This document shows positions 46,379 through 56,398 of a stretch of 64,000 nucleotides of DNA, piece by piece (position 1 is the stretch's first letter; the number at the start of each line of letters is the position of its first letter). The notes under the pieces were generated by a model. It saw only the letters and a list, made by a program, of their open reading frames with translations. It made no database searches and was not told the DNA's origin. A program made the translations under genes and the position numbers. Origin of the DNA: Frateuria_A sp051900415 (lineage in GTDB: Bacteria; Pseudomonadota; Gammaproteobacteria; Xanthomonadales; Rhodanobacteraceae); NCBI RefSeq assembly GCF_051900415.1, contig NZ_JBHZGL010000007.1, positions 1 through 64,000 of the forward strand, read 5' to 3'.

Positions 46379-48574
46379 CGGGGATGCTGCTCCCGTGATC
46401 TGAACACGGTAACTTTTTACCTGCGTTCCGTTGAGCAGTACGCACAACTGATACCACCCGGGTGTAAGTGGCCGGCCGTCCCTGAGGTCGAGGTTGACGC
46501 TTGCAATACCGTCTAAATTCAACTGCGTCCCGGCCTCCCGAAGAACGACTTGATTCGGACCCTGCAACCTCGCCTGGATGGTCAATTCTGTCGCGCTACC
46601 CACAACATCGATCTTCGCAAACAAGGGCGAATTCACGGCAAAGGTATTGCCGACGCCGCCTACTTGGAAATCAGGCGTTATATAGCTCCCAAGCACGCTG
46701 CCCGTAACCCGCACGGAAGCGCCATCTCCGTCCGTCACCAGCCCTGCCAAGTTTACGAAGTCTCCCTCGAGGCGAAGCCTGTCAATCTGCGTCAATTGGG
46801 AAAGGAGCTTCTCCTGCTTCGGAGCCAGGCTTTCGTCTTTTATCCATGGCGAATGAGTAAGGTTGGCCAGATCGCGAGGCAACATTCGTTTAAGCGTAAG
46901 GAAAACGTCGTCATTGACGCCCGCTGCGTGCAACACGATCCCCGGCAGCATCCAGGAAGCTATATCTCCGTTCGGCACGCCTAGATCGCCAAAGTTGCCG
47001 ATCATCAGCCACGGCACCGTCTGCTGCAGCATGTTGGTACCGTCGCGAAAGCCCAGCTTCTCGAAGGCTGGCACAAGAGAGGGTAAGTGGTCGCCATAAA
47101 AAACCACCATGGTGGGCCGGGGCGAGGCCATCACATGGTTCAGGAGCCGGTCCAGCTCGATATCCACGTGATCCAAATGGTAAAGGTAGCTACGTAGATC
47201 ATAGGCCGTCTTATCGTCGAGGCCCGCAGGCAAACGTAGAGCTTTCCAGTCGGCCCAGTTAATGCCAGGCTGTGCTGCATAGGGACCGTGATTCTCGATA
47301 CTGATGGCAAAAATAAAACGTGGCGCATCTGATTTACCATGATCCAACACATCGATGATCTGGTCGGTCATCGATTTATCGGAAACATAAAGACCTTCGT
47401 ATTTCGCCTTTTTCGAAAACGCGTCCCGCCAGACCCGGTGTTTGAAGCCCAGGGCCTGAAAGTTCGATTCGCGATTCCAAAACCCCCCGCCGTTGGCGTG
47501 AATAGAATAGGTATCGTAACCGTGCTGGTTGAGGTTGCTTACCAAGCCGCGAAGGCTTGTGTAAGACAACTGCAAATAGGGATAGTCAACTGAAGGCAGA
47601 CTTCTGAGCGAGATACCGGTTAATACCTCGAATTCGGTTCGGATGGTTCCGCCACCAAACGTAGGTACGTGTAGCCGCCCGGAAGCGCCACGCGCCTGCC
47701 ACACATGGAAGCGAGTCAGCACCTCTTGGCGTTCGATCCGATTGAGGACCGATGGGTCAAAAAAAGCCTCGCTCTGAATGATGATTATGTCCGGATGGGC
47801 AGCCTCCTCCGAGACCGTATCCATTCCTGCCCGGATTGGTCCAGCATAGCGCTTCAGGAGTTCGCCGGCCTCCTTTTCGGACGGGGGTGGGATCCTGCCA
47901 GCATCCCGGTACGCAAGATAGGATGCGCCCAACTCATTGAGCAAACCCGACTTTCTACTTGTTTTCAATGGCGACCACGGGACTACCGTGAAATAGCTCC
48001 CTCCATACAGATGGCGCCAAACATGGCCAACAGGCCCGAAGGCCAGTAATGCGCATATCAGGAGAAATGTTGGCGTTGCACGGCCCTTCCATCCTCTCGC
48101 CATTAGCGGCGCCTCAAGGATGAACAGCAGCACTGTTATCGCAACGAGGGCGACCAGACCCAATGCAACCACCAGCAAAGATCCAGCATAAGCGCCGAAT
48201 AGATGCATCGAGCTGGCATCTATTGTCCGCAGAAAACTTATGTCTTGTGGCAGTAACGGAGTCTGTAAGTTGGCAACCTTTATCTGGTTCACTTTTGCCA
48301 ACGCAAGATAGGCAACGGTGGCTACCCAGAAAGAAAATAGCGCGCGCCTGGACAGGACGAGCAAAAGCCATGCGAGTAACAAACCAGGGATCGCGTTTGC
48401 GATAACTGGCCAAGGTCGCTGGAACGCTGCAGCTAGACGGACATCTGAAGCGCCGTCAATGAACGTCGCTACCAAAACGAAAAACAACGCCAGCGCAAAG
48501 AACCAGAGCGTACGCGTCAGCTCACTGCGATGCGTGAACGAAGGACCAACGGAGTCGCGAAATTTGGTCAACAT
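46352..48574 (-). CDS. LTA synthase/OpgB-like membrane phosphoglycerol (alkaline-phosphatase-fold) transferase
   Basis: A 740-residue protein. Five N-terminal membrane segments (about 25-170) are followed by an extracytoplasmic sulfatase-fold domain at about 250-560: IIIIQSEAFFDP with a metal-site Glu, catalytic Thr in FGGGTIRTEFEVLTG, and VFYGDHLPS with metal-site Asp/His. A C-terminal 140-residue beta-rich domain is not part of LtaS. Gram-negative relatives add phosphoglycerol or phosphoethanolamine to glycans. Being last in the LPS operon suggests decoration of the O-polysaccharide, which is inferred. Codons are visibly more A/T rich than in etfA. Confidence 0.82.
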   Translation of the reverse strand: MLTKFRDSVGPSFTHRSELTRTLWFFALALFFVLVATFIDGASDVRLAAAFQRPWPVIANAIPGLLLAWLLLVLSRRALFSFWVATVAYLALAKVNQIKVANLQTPLLPQDISFLRTIDASSMHLFGAYAGSLLVVALGLVALVAITVLLFILEAPLMARGWKGRATPTFLLICALLAFGPVGHVWRHLYGGSYFTVVPWSPLKTSRKSGLLNELGASYLAYRDAGRIPPPSEKEAGELLKRYAGPIRAGMDTVSEEAAHPDIIIIQSEAFFDPSVLNRIERQEVLTRFHVWQARGASGRLHVPTFGGGTIRTEFEVLTGISLRSLPSVDYPYLQLSYTSLRGLVSNLNQHGYDTYSIHANGGGFWNRESNFQALGFKHRVWRDAFSKKAKYEGLYVSDKSMTDQIIDVLDHGKSDAPRFIFAISIENHGPYAAQPGINWADWKALRLPAGLDDKTAYDLRSYLYHLDHVDIELDRLLNHVMASPRPTMVVFYGDHLPSLVPAFEKLGFRDGTNMLQQTVPWLMIGNFGDLGVPNGDIASWMLPGIVLHAAGVNDDVFLTLKRMLPRDLANLTHSPWIKDESLAPKQEKLLSQLTQIDRLRLEGDFVNLAGLVTDGDGASVRVTGSVLGSYITPDFQVGGVGNTFAVNSPLFAKIDVVGSATELTIQARLQGPNQVVLREAGTQLNLDGIASVNLDLRDGRPLTPGWYQLCVLLNGTQVKSYRVQITGAASPRVTTAARE

Positions 48575-48752
48575 GTCCCACCCTTATTGCTATTCAGGCA
48601 GGAATGATCACCGCCACCCGCTCGAACCAGCTGCATTATATCTGCAGTCTGCCCAACACTCCGCGCCGCAGCGCAAAGACCCCGATGGACTACCCGTAAC
48701 GCGTCAGTCCGGACGCCAACGTACTTTAGTCCTGCATCCCGATTGCGCCGGC

Positions 48753-50024
48753 TTACTTGCCCAGAATCAGTTCCATGATACTTCGCTTGACCGCGGCTCT
48801 GCTGCATGTCGCTTGCAAGTAGTTCAAACCGGCCGCTGATTTTCTTGCCCAAAGGTCGTCGTCCTCAGTCAGGAGCATAATCTCGTCTGCAAATTGTTTA
48901 GCGTCGCGCACCGGTTCAATCGCCGGCTTCGCCGCAGAGAGACCTTGTGCACCTGCTGCGGTGGTAATGCAAGGCACGCCATGGGCTATGGCCTCGAGAA
49001 GTTTTCCTTTTACTCCGCCGCCGTAGCGGAGAGGCACCAACGCTATTCGGACACGCGCATACAGGGATCTCAGTGCCTCCTCGCTAAGCCAACCGAGAAC
49101 CTTCAGGTCAGTGTCACTGGTGGGTGGCAAGTAGCGTTCCATGCCCGAGCCGACGATGTACACCATGTCGCGGCATCCCATCGCGCGCGCGCGCGGGAGA
49201 ACTTCGCCGAAGAACCAATCCAGACCATCCAGGTTTGGTGCGTGGCCGTAACTACCTACGAATAGCATCCCTCGGCGGAGGGTAGGCGATGGTGCGCCGC
49301 CTGGTGGGAGGCATGGCACGCTCCACAGCGGCAGTAGAGCAGCGTTTGGCTGCAGCCCAATATGAGCTCTGTAGCTGTTTACGTACTCCACCTCTTCCGC
49401 GGATGGATAGAGAACAATATCTTGCTCCCGCCAGATCTTTCGCTCGATTCGCGCCAGACACATCAGCTCCCACGCGGATACCGCATTATTGACGAACTGC
49501 CGCATCGCAAGTAGCCGCCGGTGATGAATATCGTGCCCGTAATAGAGGCAACGGACGCTCCCCAACAATCTCACCTCTGTTCCATAGGTGGCCGCGACCA
49601 GCGGGCGACTGAGCACTGCAACGTCAAACGGCATAGGGCCAGACATCGAACCGAGCCATTTGGATAGATCGCACTCGCGTCGCCGGCTTACCAGGGTGAC
49701 ATCGAGTTCAGACAAGCGCGCTCGACCTTTTGCTGACGGGGAGCGCGACCCCGCCCAGAAGGTGACTTGCGTCCCTTGCTCTACTAGAAGCTCGACAAAA
49801 TGAAATATCGCTCGCGAGCCCGCATCCTGCGTTGGGTCTGGGAAATCGTTGTCTATTACCAGGACCCTTGGCGGACCATCACGTCGCGTCGCATCCGTAC
49901 GAAGTGCAAGCAGCTTCCGTGTATTTCCTCGCAACCGGCCGGTCCGCAGAAAGCGTAAATAAAGGCCGGGAGCGAAGGCGAGCAACGCCTGCAAGGCTAG
50001 GGATTTAACGGCATGTGGCTTCAC
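48753..50024 (-). CDS. Glycosyltransferase family 4/1 (GT-B fold)
   Basis: A 423-residue GT-B enzyme. The N-terminal half has VLVIDNDFPDPTQDAGSRAIF, the DxxPxxxxxGG-like opening of this class; the C-terminal donor domain has GMLFVGSYGHAPNLDGLDWFF and VPLRYGGGVKGKLLEAIAHGVPCITT with the catalytic Glu in the KLLEA box. The start is GTG at 50024 with AGGACAG ahead. The gap of 178 bp to the next gene downstream contains nothing recognised. Donor unknown. Confidence 0.85.
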   Translation of the reverse strand: MKPHAVKSLALQALLAFAPGLYLRFLRTGRLRGNTRKLLALRTDATRRDGPPRVLVIDNDFPDPTQDAGSRAIFHFVELLVEQGTQVTFWAGSRSPSAKGRARLSELDVTLVSRRRECDLSKWLGSMSGPMPFDVAVLSRPLVAATYGTEVRLLGSVRCLYYGHDIHHRRLLAMRQFVNNAVSAWELMCLARIERKIWREQDIVLYPSAEEVEYVNSYRAHIGLQPNAALLPLWSVPCLPPGGAPSPTLRRGMLFVGSYGHAPNLDGLDWFFGEVLPRARAMGCRDMVYIVGSGMERYLPPTSDTDLKVLGWLSEEALRSLYARVRIALVPLRYGGGVKGKLLEAIAHGVPCITTAAGAQGLSAAKPAIEPVRDAKQFADEIMLLTEDDDLWARKSAAGLNYLQATCSRAAVKRSIMELILGK

Positions 50025-50107
50025 TTCAACTGTCCTGCGCCGATTACATCAATCCATTACCGCGGCAGTCGCACTTGTTGGAGCTTCCAACAGCCCGGAC
50101 GGACAGT

Positions 50108-53100
50108 TCAAGCGGAGTAATCGACAAAGAAGTCAGGGAACCCGGACCATTTCCGACGAAAATAGTCAGCATTGCGAATAAAAAGCTTTCTGTACCGTTC
50201 GCTGCCCTCACTCGCCCCGGTTGTTTGGTGCGGCTGATGCCGTATGCCGGCAAGATCGCGCAATGCCACTCGGAACCCTGCCTTCTTGATCTGGAAACAG
50301 ATATCGGTGTCTTCGAAGCATGTCGGATCGTAAAAAGTATCGAAGCCCTCGATTCGTTCAAACAGCTCCTTCCTCATGAACATGCCGCTGGTGCCAAGAA
50401 AGCCTATGTCGTCGCGATATCCCTTTGCCAATGCCGACGCATTCATGCCCCTTCTTGGCACATAGTCGGAAATGGTGCCTCCCAGATCAGATCGAGACGC
50501 GTCGAACCAGCCCGCATTCCACCCGATGGCACCAACCGTAGGCTCCGTTTCTAGAATATGGACGGCTTCGGCAAAGCAAGACGGCGAGGTCAACCATTGA
50601 TCCGAATCGAAAAAGGCTACAAACCGTCCGGTGGATGCCTTCACGCCGAGGTTGCGACCGGACGAGCAGCCGTTTTCAGTGTTGCGCAAGAGCGTGACCT
50701 TGGGGTGCGAACCAAAAAGTTGCTCCACCAGATCGGCGCCGCCGTCCGAAGATTGGTTATCTACAATGACGAGCTCATGCAGCCAAGGGGCACAATGCTC
50801 AAGCATGGTAGAGACGCAGCGCTCGATGATCCTACGGTTGTTGTGGATAAGCACAACCACGCTGACCGAGGATGGAAACTCCCCACGCATCAGTTGTTCG
50901 ACACGTCCGAGCCAGCAATTGCGCGAAACAAAATGATAGTCTTCGCGCGGCTCAACAGAATTGATCGCCGTCGACCACCGCATTTGACCCAGAATATGAA
51001 GATTCGCCGATGGACCTGCGTCCACCGATGCATCCGTGATGACAGGACGTTCGAGCAGTAAAGCAGCATTGATCAGCGCGGACGTCTTTTGCGAAGCGAG
51101 TCTTCCGCCATTGGCAACCAGAACCACATCTGCCGCAGCCAAGAAGCTGGCGCGTCGGTCTTCGTCCAACGTCACCGCTATTGCGCGTTGGCCATCAGCA
51201 ACGAGTCCGCCATCGACAACGATATGGTCGTGCGGCAAATGAAGGGCCAGCTCATCGACGACGGAGCCTGCGTCGACGCCGTCCGCAATCAGAAGAATGT
51301 TTCGTCGGCGCTTGCGGAACTCTTGCGGGTAGGGATAGCGCATGTATGAATCAAACTCCTCGTTGTCGCCAGCGTCCGCCAGCCGCTCTACTTCAAGCTC
51401 CGCTATGAAAGGTGTTCCCGCTCCATCGCGGGATACCGCACGATCGACCAGGGTCCTGAGGAAATCGATTTGTTCAGCGACGACATCCGACATGTCGACC
51501 GAGGACAAATCGAGAATGATCTGTGCCCCCCGCTCCCGGGCCATCCTGGCCACTTCCAATGCCGGTGCGGAAAGATCCGCCAGAAGGATTCGCGTCGTGG
51601 TGTCAGTTACTTCCCTCAGCAAGCCCGCATCGCTTGTCAACAAACGGGCTTGGCAAGAACGCGGCACCTCTTGGTCAGACGTGGCACCTACGTGCCAGAC
51701 GCGCACAAAAAAACCCGCTCGGTCGCCTGCTGCCGCGAGCGCCGCAGCGCGGGTTGGCCAACCGTTCTCCTGCATGGAGCCGGCGATGACCAGAAGGCGC
51801 TCGACTCGGACCGGGCGCACATCGGCGGTCTCTATTCCAGCGCCAACCGCAAGCTCCTGCGTTTTCTCAAGCGACCGACCAAAGGTCGATATCCGTCGGA
51901 GGAACTGCTGTGTGGCCACGCGCAGCCCATGGCGGCGCCAGACGGCCGCGATTTTGAAGGGTGCCGCCGCGATCCGGATGGCATCGCGACGTAAGACCGA
52001 GAGTAAGCCAGTCAGACGCCGCCACTTCTGCTGCGTTTGCGCGACCTTGAGTCTGACCTCGCTCAGTTCGCCCTCCAGATGGTTTACCCGCGAAACCAAC
52101 TGTGCAATGTAGATTTCCTTATCTTGAATGTAGGCATCACGATGAAGGAGCTCGTCTGCACTTTCTTCCAGCTCCAATTGCAGTGCCCGCGCACGGTCGC
52201 CGAGTGCAATGATCTGGTCCGTTTGACCACTGAGTTCCCCTTGCAACATTTTCAAATCTTCCCGCTGTCGATCGCACACGATATTCTTGTTTGTCAAGTC
52301 GCCGAGGAGCAGTTCAAGTCTTTCCTGAGATTCGGCCAACTGGTTGCGCACCATAGATCCACGCTCGCGTTCCTCTTTGAGCTCACTTTCAATCATGGCT
52401 CGATAGGTCTCGTGCGTGTGCTCCGCTTGCTGCAGCTTGCGCTGATTCTCCTCGAAGCCCCTTGCCAGTTCGCGCAGCTCGAGAATGCTTGCGCTGGCAG
52501 CCTCGAGCTGTGCGTCCCGCTCCGCCAACATGATGTCTCTATAGTCGAGTAGCTCGTGCGCCAGTTGACTCTTCGCCTTTGTCGCCCTCAGATCCCCAAG
52601 GGATTGTTGTAGCCACGTGCCGAGCCAATCATAGTTGCCTGCCTTCCATTGCTTCTTTTCAGCTCGCATAGCCCGGCACGAGCTGAGAAGCTTCAGATGG
52701 ACCATCGCTTGTTCCTCCAAGGAGGAGACTTGGTCATCCGAAGGTTTCCATGTTTCCTGTCCTCCCATCAGCGTAGCTAGCGCCCTTGCATAGTGTTCTG
52801 CAGGGTCGCGCAAAGCGACCCTAAGCGCGGGCGGCAACCCAGCCATGATGTGCGCTTGCGACATCTTCTCGTCGTATTCCAGGCCGGCGACGGGCTTTCT
52901 CGCGAGCAAACCTAAAATGCTGGCGTGCAACCGCATGGATACGATCGCATCTGCACTAGACAAAATAGTCCAGGCTTCATAGGGCGTAGCAGGCGTAAGC
53001 AGCGTGCCCTTTGCCCAGTCAGGCACCCGCGAGCGCAACTCTTCGAGTAGCGCCAGGTCCGAGGTCGCGCCACTGGCGCCAATATTCGCCTGAAAGGCAA

Positions 53101-53812
53101 CCCATTCCACAGACCAACCATCCGGTACAACGCTGTTGATGGCGCCAACGAGCTTGTCTTTCCAATCCTCTTCTAGGCTCCACTCGCGAACAACCAGGGC
53201 GAGGGTCCTTCCTTGATGGCTTTTTACTGAAGGCTGCTGCTCCGGACCGCCCTTGGCACAGGATCGCGCATACAGCCAACCGGGATCGGGGCCAACCAAT
53301 ACCTCTCTGGTTACCCCGATCTGGCGTAGCAATCTGAGCGACTCGGGATCCCGGACCGAAACGGCGGCGGCCATATCAAAAACTTCGCGGACCACGTCGC
53401 GCGAATCAGGCTTGTCGAGCGGACCTACACCATGCCCCCAGATAATCACAGGAACACCAAACTGCCGCGCCATGAGGATCGGCCTGGCGTATGCCGCAAT
53501 ATCATTCAAAACGGGGTCGTACAAGCCCTGCTGCCGGAACGGGTGATGGTCCTGAAAAATTCCGCCTCCCCCCATGATAAGAATGTCTGCCCACTGCAAC
53601 GCCCCGGCGATTTCGCCAAGATTATTGAAGTCGACAGCATCTATACCGTGCATCTTGCGACTCATCGCGGGATCAGCGCTGGCGATCATCAGTGAGCCGC
53701 CAAGCTCCGCAATCTGCCGTTTCAGTACCGCCAAAAGTGCCTCGTCGCCGACGTTAGGCGCGCCATACCAACCTACCGCCAAAGCATTGAATTCGGTCCC
53801 GGCAAAATTCAT
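50108..53812 (-). CDS. Trimodular polysaccharide pyruvyltransferase/coiled coil/GT2 glycosyltransferase
   Basis: A 1234-residue fusion. Residues about 10-365 are a CsaB-type polysaccharide pyruvyltransferase: GWYGAPNVGDEALL, MGGGGIFQDH, WGHGVGPL, SVRDPES, GPDPGW and MRLHASILGLLARKPVAGLEYDEK. Residues about 405-595 are a long charged coiled coil (many Glu, Gln, Arg heptads). Residues about 640-950 are an unassigned alpha/beta region that could be a degenerate transferase. Residues about 978-1234 are a GT2 domain with SVVVLIHNN, VDNQSSDGG and the metal site FFDSDQW. The ATG at 53812 lies 4 bp after the wzt stop. Position in an ABC-exported O-antigen operon suggests a chain-terminating pyruvyl cap joined to a length-setting coil. 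Confidence 0.85.
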   Translation of the reverse strand: MNFAGTEFNALAVGWYGAPNVGDEALLAVLKRQIAELGGSLMIASADPAMSRKMHGIDAVDFNNLGEIAGALQWADILIMGGGGIFQDHHPFRQQGLYDPVLNDIAAYARPILMARQFGVPVIIWGHGVGPLDKPDSRDVVREVFDMAAAVSVRDPESLRLLRQIGVTREVLVGPDPGWLYARSCAKGGPEQQPSVKSHQGRTLALVVREWSLEEDWKDKLVGAINSVVPDGWSVEWVAFQANIGASGATSDLALLEELRSRVPDWAKGTLLTPATPYEAWTILSSADAIVSMRLHASILGLLARKPVAGLEYDEKMSQAHIMAGLPPALRVALRDPAEHYARALATLMGGQETWKPSDDQVSSLEEQAMVHLKLLSSCRAMRAEKKQWKAGNYDWLGTWLQQSLGDLRATKAKSQLAHELLDYRDIMLAERDAQLEAASASILELRELARGFEENQRKLQQAEHTHETYRAMIESELKEERERGSMVRNQLAESQERLELLLGDLTNKNIVCDRQREDLKMLQGELSGQTDQIIALGDRARALQLELEESADELLHRDAYIQDKEIYIAQLVSRVNHLEGELSEVRLKVAQTQQKWRRLTGLLSVLRRDAIRIAAAPFKIAAVWRRHGLRVATQQFLRRISTFGRSLEKTQELAVGAGIETADVRPVRVERLLVIAGSMQENGWPTRAAALAAAGDRAGFFVRVWHVGATSDQEVPRSCQARLLTSDAGLLREVTDTTTRILLADLSAPALEVARMARERGAQIILDLSSVDMSDVVAEQIDFLRTLVDRAVSRDGAGTPFIAELEVERLADAGDNEEFDSYMRYPYPQEFRKRRRNILLIADGVDAGSVVDELALHLPHDHIVVDGGLVADGQRAIAVTLDEDRRASFLAAADVVLVANGGRLASQKTSALINAALLLERPVITDASVDAGPSANLHILGQMRWSTAINSVEPREDYHFVSRNCWLGRVEQLMRGEFPSSVSVVVLIHNNRRIIERCVSTMLEHCAPWLHELVIVDNQSSDGGADLVEQLFGSHPKVTLLRNTENGCSSGRNLGVKASTGRFVAFFDSDQWLTSPSCFAEAVHILETEPTVGAIGWNAGWFDASRSDLGGTISDYVPRRGMNASALAKGYRDDIGFLGTSGMFMRKELFERIEGFDTFYDPTCFEDTDICFQIKKAGFRVALRDLAGIRHQPHQTTGASEGSERYRKLFIRNADYFRRKWSGFPDFFVDYSA

Positions 53813-53816
53813 ATAG

Positions 53817-55154
53817 TCATGGACCTTCGAGGGGTATGAACAGCGGAATGGGTGCCAGCCATCCGTGGCCAGAATGCGGTTGCGGCAAGACATCGACGTG
53901 TCCCGCGTAGGGAACACGTGCGTGGCGGTGATACTCACCACTGTCGATGTCGCCAACTCCTACTGCAACAATGTAGCGATTTCCCGTGAAGGCAAGCACA
54001 AGCTCCCACCGGAACGCATACTCCCCCGGGCCCGTGGGCGCTACTTCCAACTGCATATTTTGGGTAGTTCCCGACCACAGCGCGATATCGTCGACGCTTT
54101 TCAACTGCACGCCATAACACGGGGAATCGATATATCGATGAACACGAATGCGCACGACAATTACAAGTCGTTCCCCATAGCTGAATGTCGTACGTTGCCT
54201 TCCAGACGCATCCTGCAACTCTATGGAAAGAATTTCGCTCGCAACGCCGGCTTCTGTTGTGGTTTCGATCGAGGTCGCCGGCGATGGTCGTGTAGCAGGT
54301 ACCGCGCCGGCCTGGTCACTCATCGCCCTATGTTCGTCTGCATAGATGACTGCGCCGCCCTCTTCGTCCACCAAGTCATCGGCATAACGTTTGACGACAT
54401 CTCTGCAAGGCCCATCCAACACGACCATGCCCTGGCGCAAATAAATGCCACGATCGCAGTACTCGAGGAGCGTGTTGGTCGAGTGCGTCACCAAAATGAT
54501 GCTCACGCCTTCGGATTGCATCTTCCGGATACGAGTCAAACATTTTGTCTGGAACGCGGTATCTCCGACTGCCAGCGCCTCGTCTACAACCAGGATGTCC
54601 GGTGACACATGTATCGCTGTGGAAAACGCGAGACGCACATACATGCCTGAAGAATAAGTCTTGACGGGCTGATCGATAAATTCACCAATGTCCGCAAACT
54701 TCTCTATAACGGGCATCAGTTCCGCCATTTCTCTCGACCCGATACCGATGATGCTACCGGCGAGATATACATTTTCACGGCCGGTAAACTCAGGATTGAA
54801 GCCTGCACCTAGCTCGAGCAGGGCCGAAATCCTGCCATTAACCTGTACAGAGCCCCTGTTGGCCTGCAGGGTCCCGACGATGATCTGTAACAATGTCGAC
54901 TTACCACTACCATTACGGCCGATGATACCCACGGTCTCGCCGCGCGCTATCTGGAAGCTGACATCACGCAAGGCGTGAAACAGCTTTGGCGATCGCGGCT
55001 CCAAACCGACAAATCGACGGATGCGGTTTTTGATGGGTAGCATCAACCGCTCAGCCGGTTGGCCGTATATCCTGAATACCTTATCGACTGAGTGCACGGA
55101 CACGGCAGCGGGCTGCGTCGCCTCTGCGGTTACTTTGATCGATTTGGAACTCAT
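53817..55154 (-). CDS. wzt: O-antigen ABC transporter ATP-binding protein with C-terminal carbohydrate-recognition domain
   Basis: A 445-residue Wzt-type ATPase. Walker A GRNGSGKST is at 79-87, signature YSSGMYVRLAF, Walker B ILVVDEALAVGD and switch His in VTHSTN. After about residue 270 a linker leads to a beta-sandwich Wzt_C domain (about 295-440), which in E. coli O9a binds the modified non-reducing end of the glycan. Its presence implies that export requires a terminal modification. The ATG at 55154 shares a base with the upstream stop. Confidence 0.93.
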   Translation of the reverse strand: MSSKSIKVTAEATQPAAVSVHSVDKVFRIYGQPAERLMLPIKNRIRRFVGLEPRSPKLFHALRDVSFQIARGETVGIIGRNGSGKSTLLQIIVGTLQANRGSVQVNGRISALLELGAGFNPEFTGRENVYLAGSIIGIGSREMAELMPVIEKFADIGEFIDQPVKTYSSGMYVRLAFSTAIHVSPDILVVDEALAVGDTAFQTKCLTRIRKMQSEGVSIILVTHSTNTLLEYCDRGIYLRQGMVVLDGPCRDVVKRYADDLVDEEGGAVIYADEHRAMSDQAGAVPATRPSPATSIETTTEAGVASEILSIELQDASGRQRTTFSYGERLVIVVRIRVHRYIDSPCYGVQLKSVDDIALWSGTTQNMQLEVAPTGPGEYAFRWELVLAFTGNRYIVAVGVGDIDSGEYHRHARVPYAGHVDVLPQPHSGHGWLAPIPLFIPLEGP

Positions 55155-56398
55155 CAGAGTACGCCGACCCGTTCGTAGGCCATCCGCTTGGCACCAAGAC
55201 TGGCAGACTCGGAGTAGCACTCATTCATGAGGCGCAATCCGGCAACAGAAAGAGCATGCATACGGGCCGGCTCCTGCGCAGCCAGGATGATCTCCTTGCC
55301 GAACGCAGATGGGTCATCCCGAATGATGATGTCCCGCCCATCAACTGCCCCTATTCCCTCACATCCCTTGCTGGTGCTCAAAACTGGCACGCCCGAAGAC
55401 ATCGCCTCGACGATCTTTACGCGTATGCCTCCACCTGATAGCAAAGGCACGATCAATAGGTGAGCTTCTCTCAACATATAATCGATGTCCTCCACGAAAC
55501 CGTGGACGAATACGTGGGTCCCATCGTGCAACATGCTGAGCTCATCCGGAGGATTGCTTCCGCAAAAATGTAGGGCGATGTTGTTAGCAACGAGCGCTTC
55601 TCTCAAGCCAGGAAAAATCTCTCGTACAAACCAACCAACGCCTTCCGCATTGGGATACCACCCAAAACCGCCCATCCACAGTACATTGAAACGCTCCTTT
55701 GTCTTTTGCTCGTAAGGCACGCCCTCCTTCTTGAAATAGAGAGGCATGAGGTATTTCGGCACATCCGCCATGACCCGCTGCATGTCATTGGCGGAAATGA
55801 ACGTCATGGCAGCAAAACCAAACCCGTTCTCTATCTCTACGCGATGGGCAGCATGACGGCTGCGACGCGCGACCCACTCCATGAATCGAAGTCGCCAGCC
55901 ATGCAAACCATTTGGCAACCAAAAAGGAAAGATATCGGACTCTATATTATGACTTACCAGTAACGCGGGCCGATGCAGAAACTTACGAAAAAACGCTAGA
56001 TGTGAAGAGTTAATCTCAAGCGCATCCACTCGATGCCTGCGAACTATGCGCCGGGCCGCCCTCACTGCTGAGCGACTACAATAGCTTGCATCAATGAAGG
56101 GCAGCCCACGAAGCGCGTGCCGAAACAGGCGAACCGCGCGTCGCACACGTGGCATTTGGAACGGCATCAGTGGGCGCTTTTCCAGGTGCACCGATTTGAA
56201 TACTTGCCTGTACAGATGCCGATGGCTTTCCACCTTCCTGACGTCTTCGTTCCCGCCGACGAAGCAGAAAAGGTGATAGTCAATCTCCTCAGTAAACGGC
56301 GCCAGCGCGTTGACCGCATAGATGTCCCCCCCTGCCACGGCGGGCAAGGGCGGCGCCAACATGAACACCAGCACCTGCTTCCTATTTTGCGGTTTCAT
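55154..56398 (-). CDS. Glycosyltransferase (GT-B fold, GT4-like)
   Basis: A 414-residue GT-B enzyme with N-terminal VLVFMLAPPLPAVAGGDIYAVNAL and donor domain motifs NVLWMGGFGWYPNAEGVGWFVREIFP, HFCGSNP, VHGFVEDIDYMLREAHLLIVPLLSGGGIRVKIVEAMSSGVPVLST. The ATG at 56398 overlaps the acyltransferase end by 17 bp; a TTG six codons upstream is possible. Same class as the GT4 at 48.7-50 kb but not close in sequence. Sugar unknown. Confidence 0.85.
   Translation of the reverse strand: MKPQNRKQVLVFMLAPPLPAVAGGDIYAVNALAPFTEEIDYHLFCFVGGNEDVRKVESHRHLYRQVFKSVHLEKRPLMPFQMPRVRRAVRLFRHALRGLPFIDASYCSRSAVRAARRIVRRHRVDALEINSSHLAFFRKFLHRPALLVSHNIESDIFPFWLPNGLHGWRLRFMEWVARRSRHAAHRVEIENGFGFAAMTFISANDMQRVMADVPKYLMPLYFKKEGVPYEQKTKERFNVLWMGGFGWYPNAEGVGWFVREIFPGLREALVANNIALHFCGSNPPDELSMLHDGTHVFVHGFVEDIDYMLREAHLLIVPLLSGGGIRVKIVEAMSSGVPVLSTSKGCEGIGAVDGRDIIIRDDPSAFGKEIILAAQEPARMHALSVAGLRLMNECYSESASLGAKRMAYERVGVL

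Noticed and set aside
53813..53956. Longer N terminus for the pyruvyltransferase fusion
   Set aside because: The extra 48 codons lie inside the end of wzt and lack similarity to pyruvyltransferases; the ATG at 53812 starts the conserved fold.
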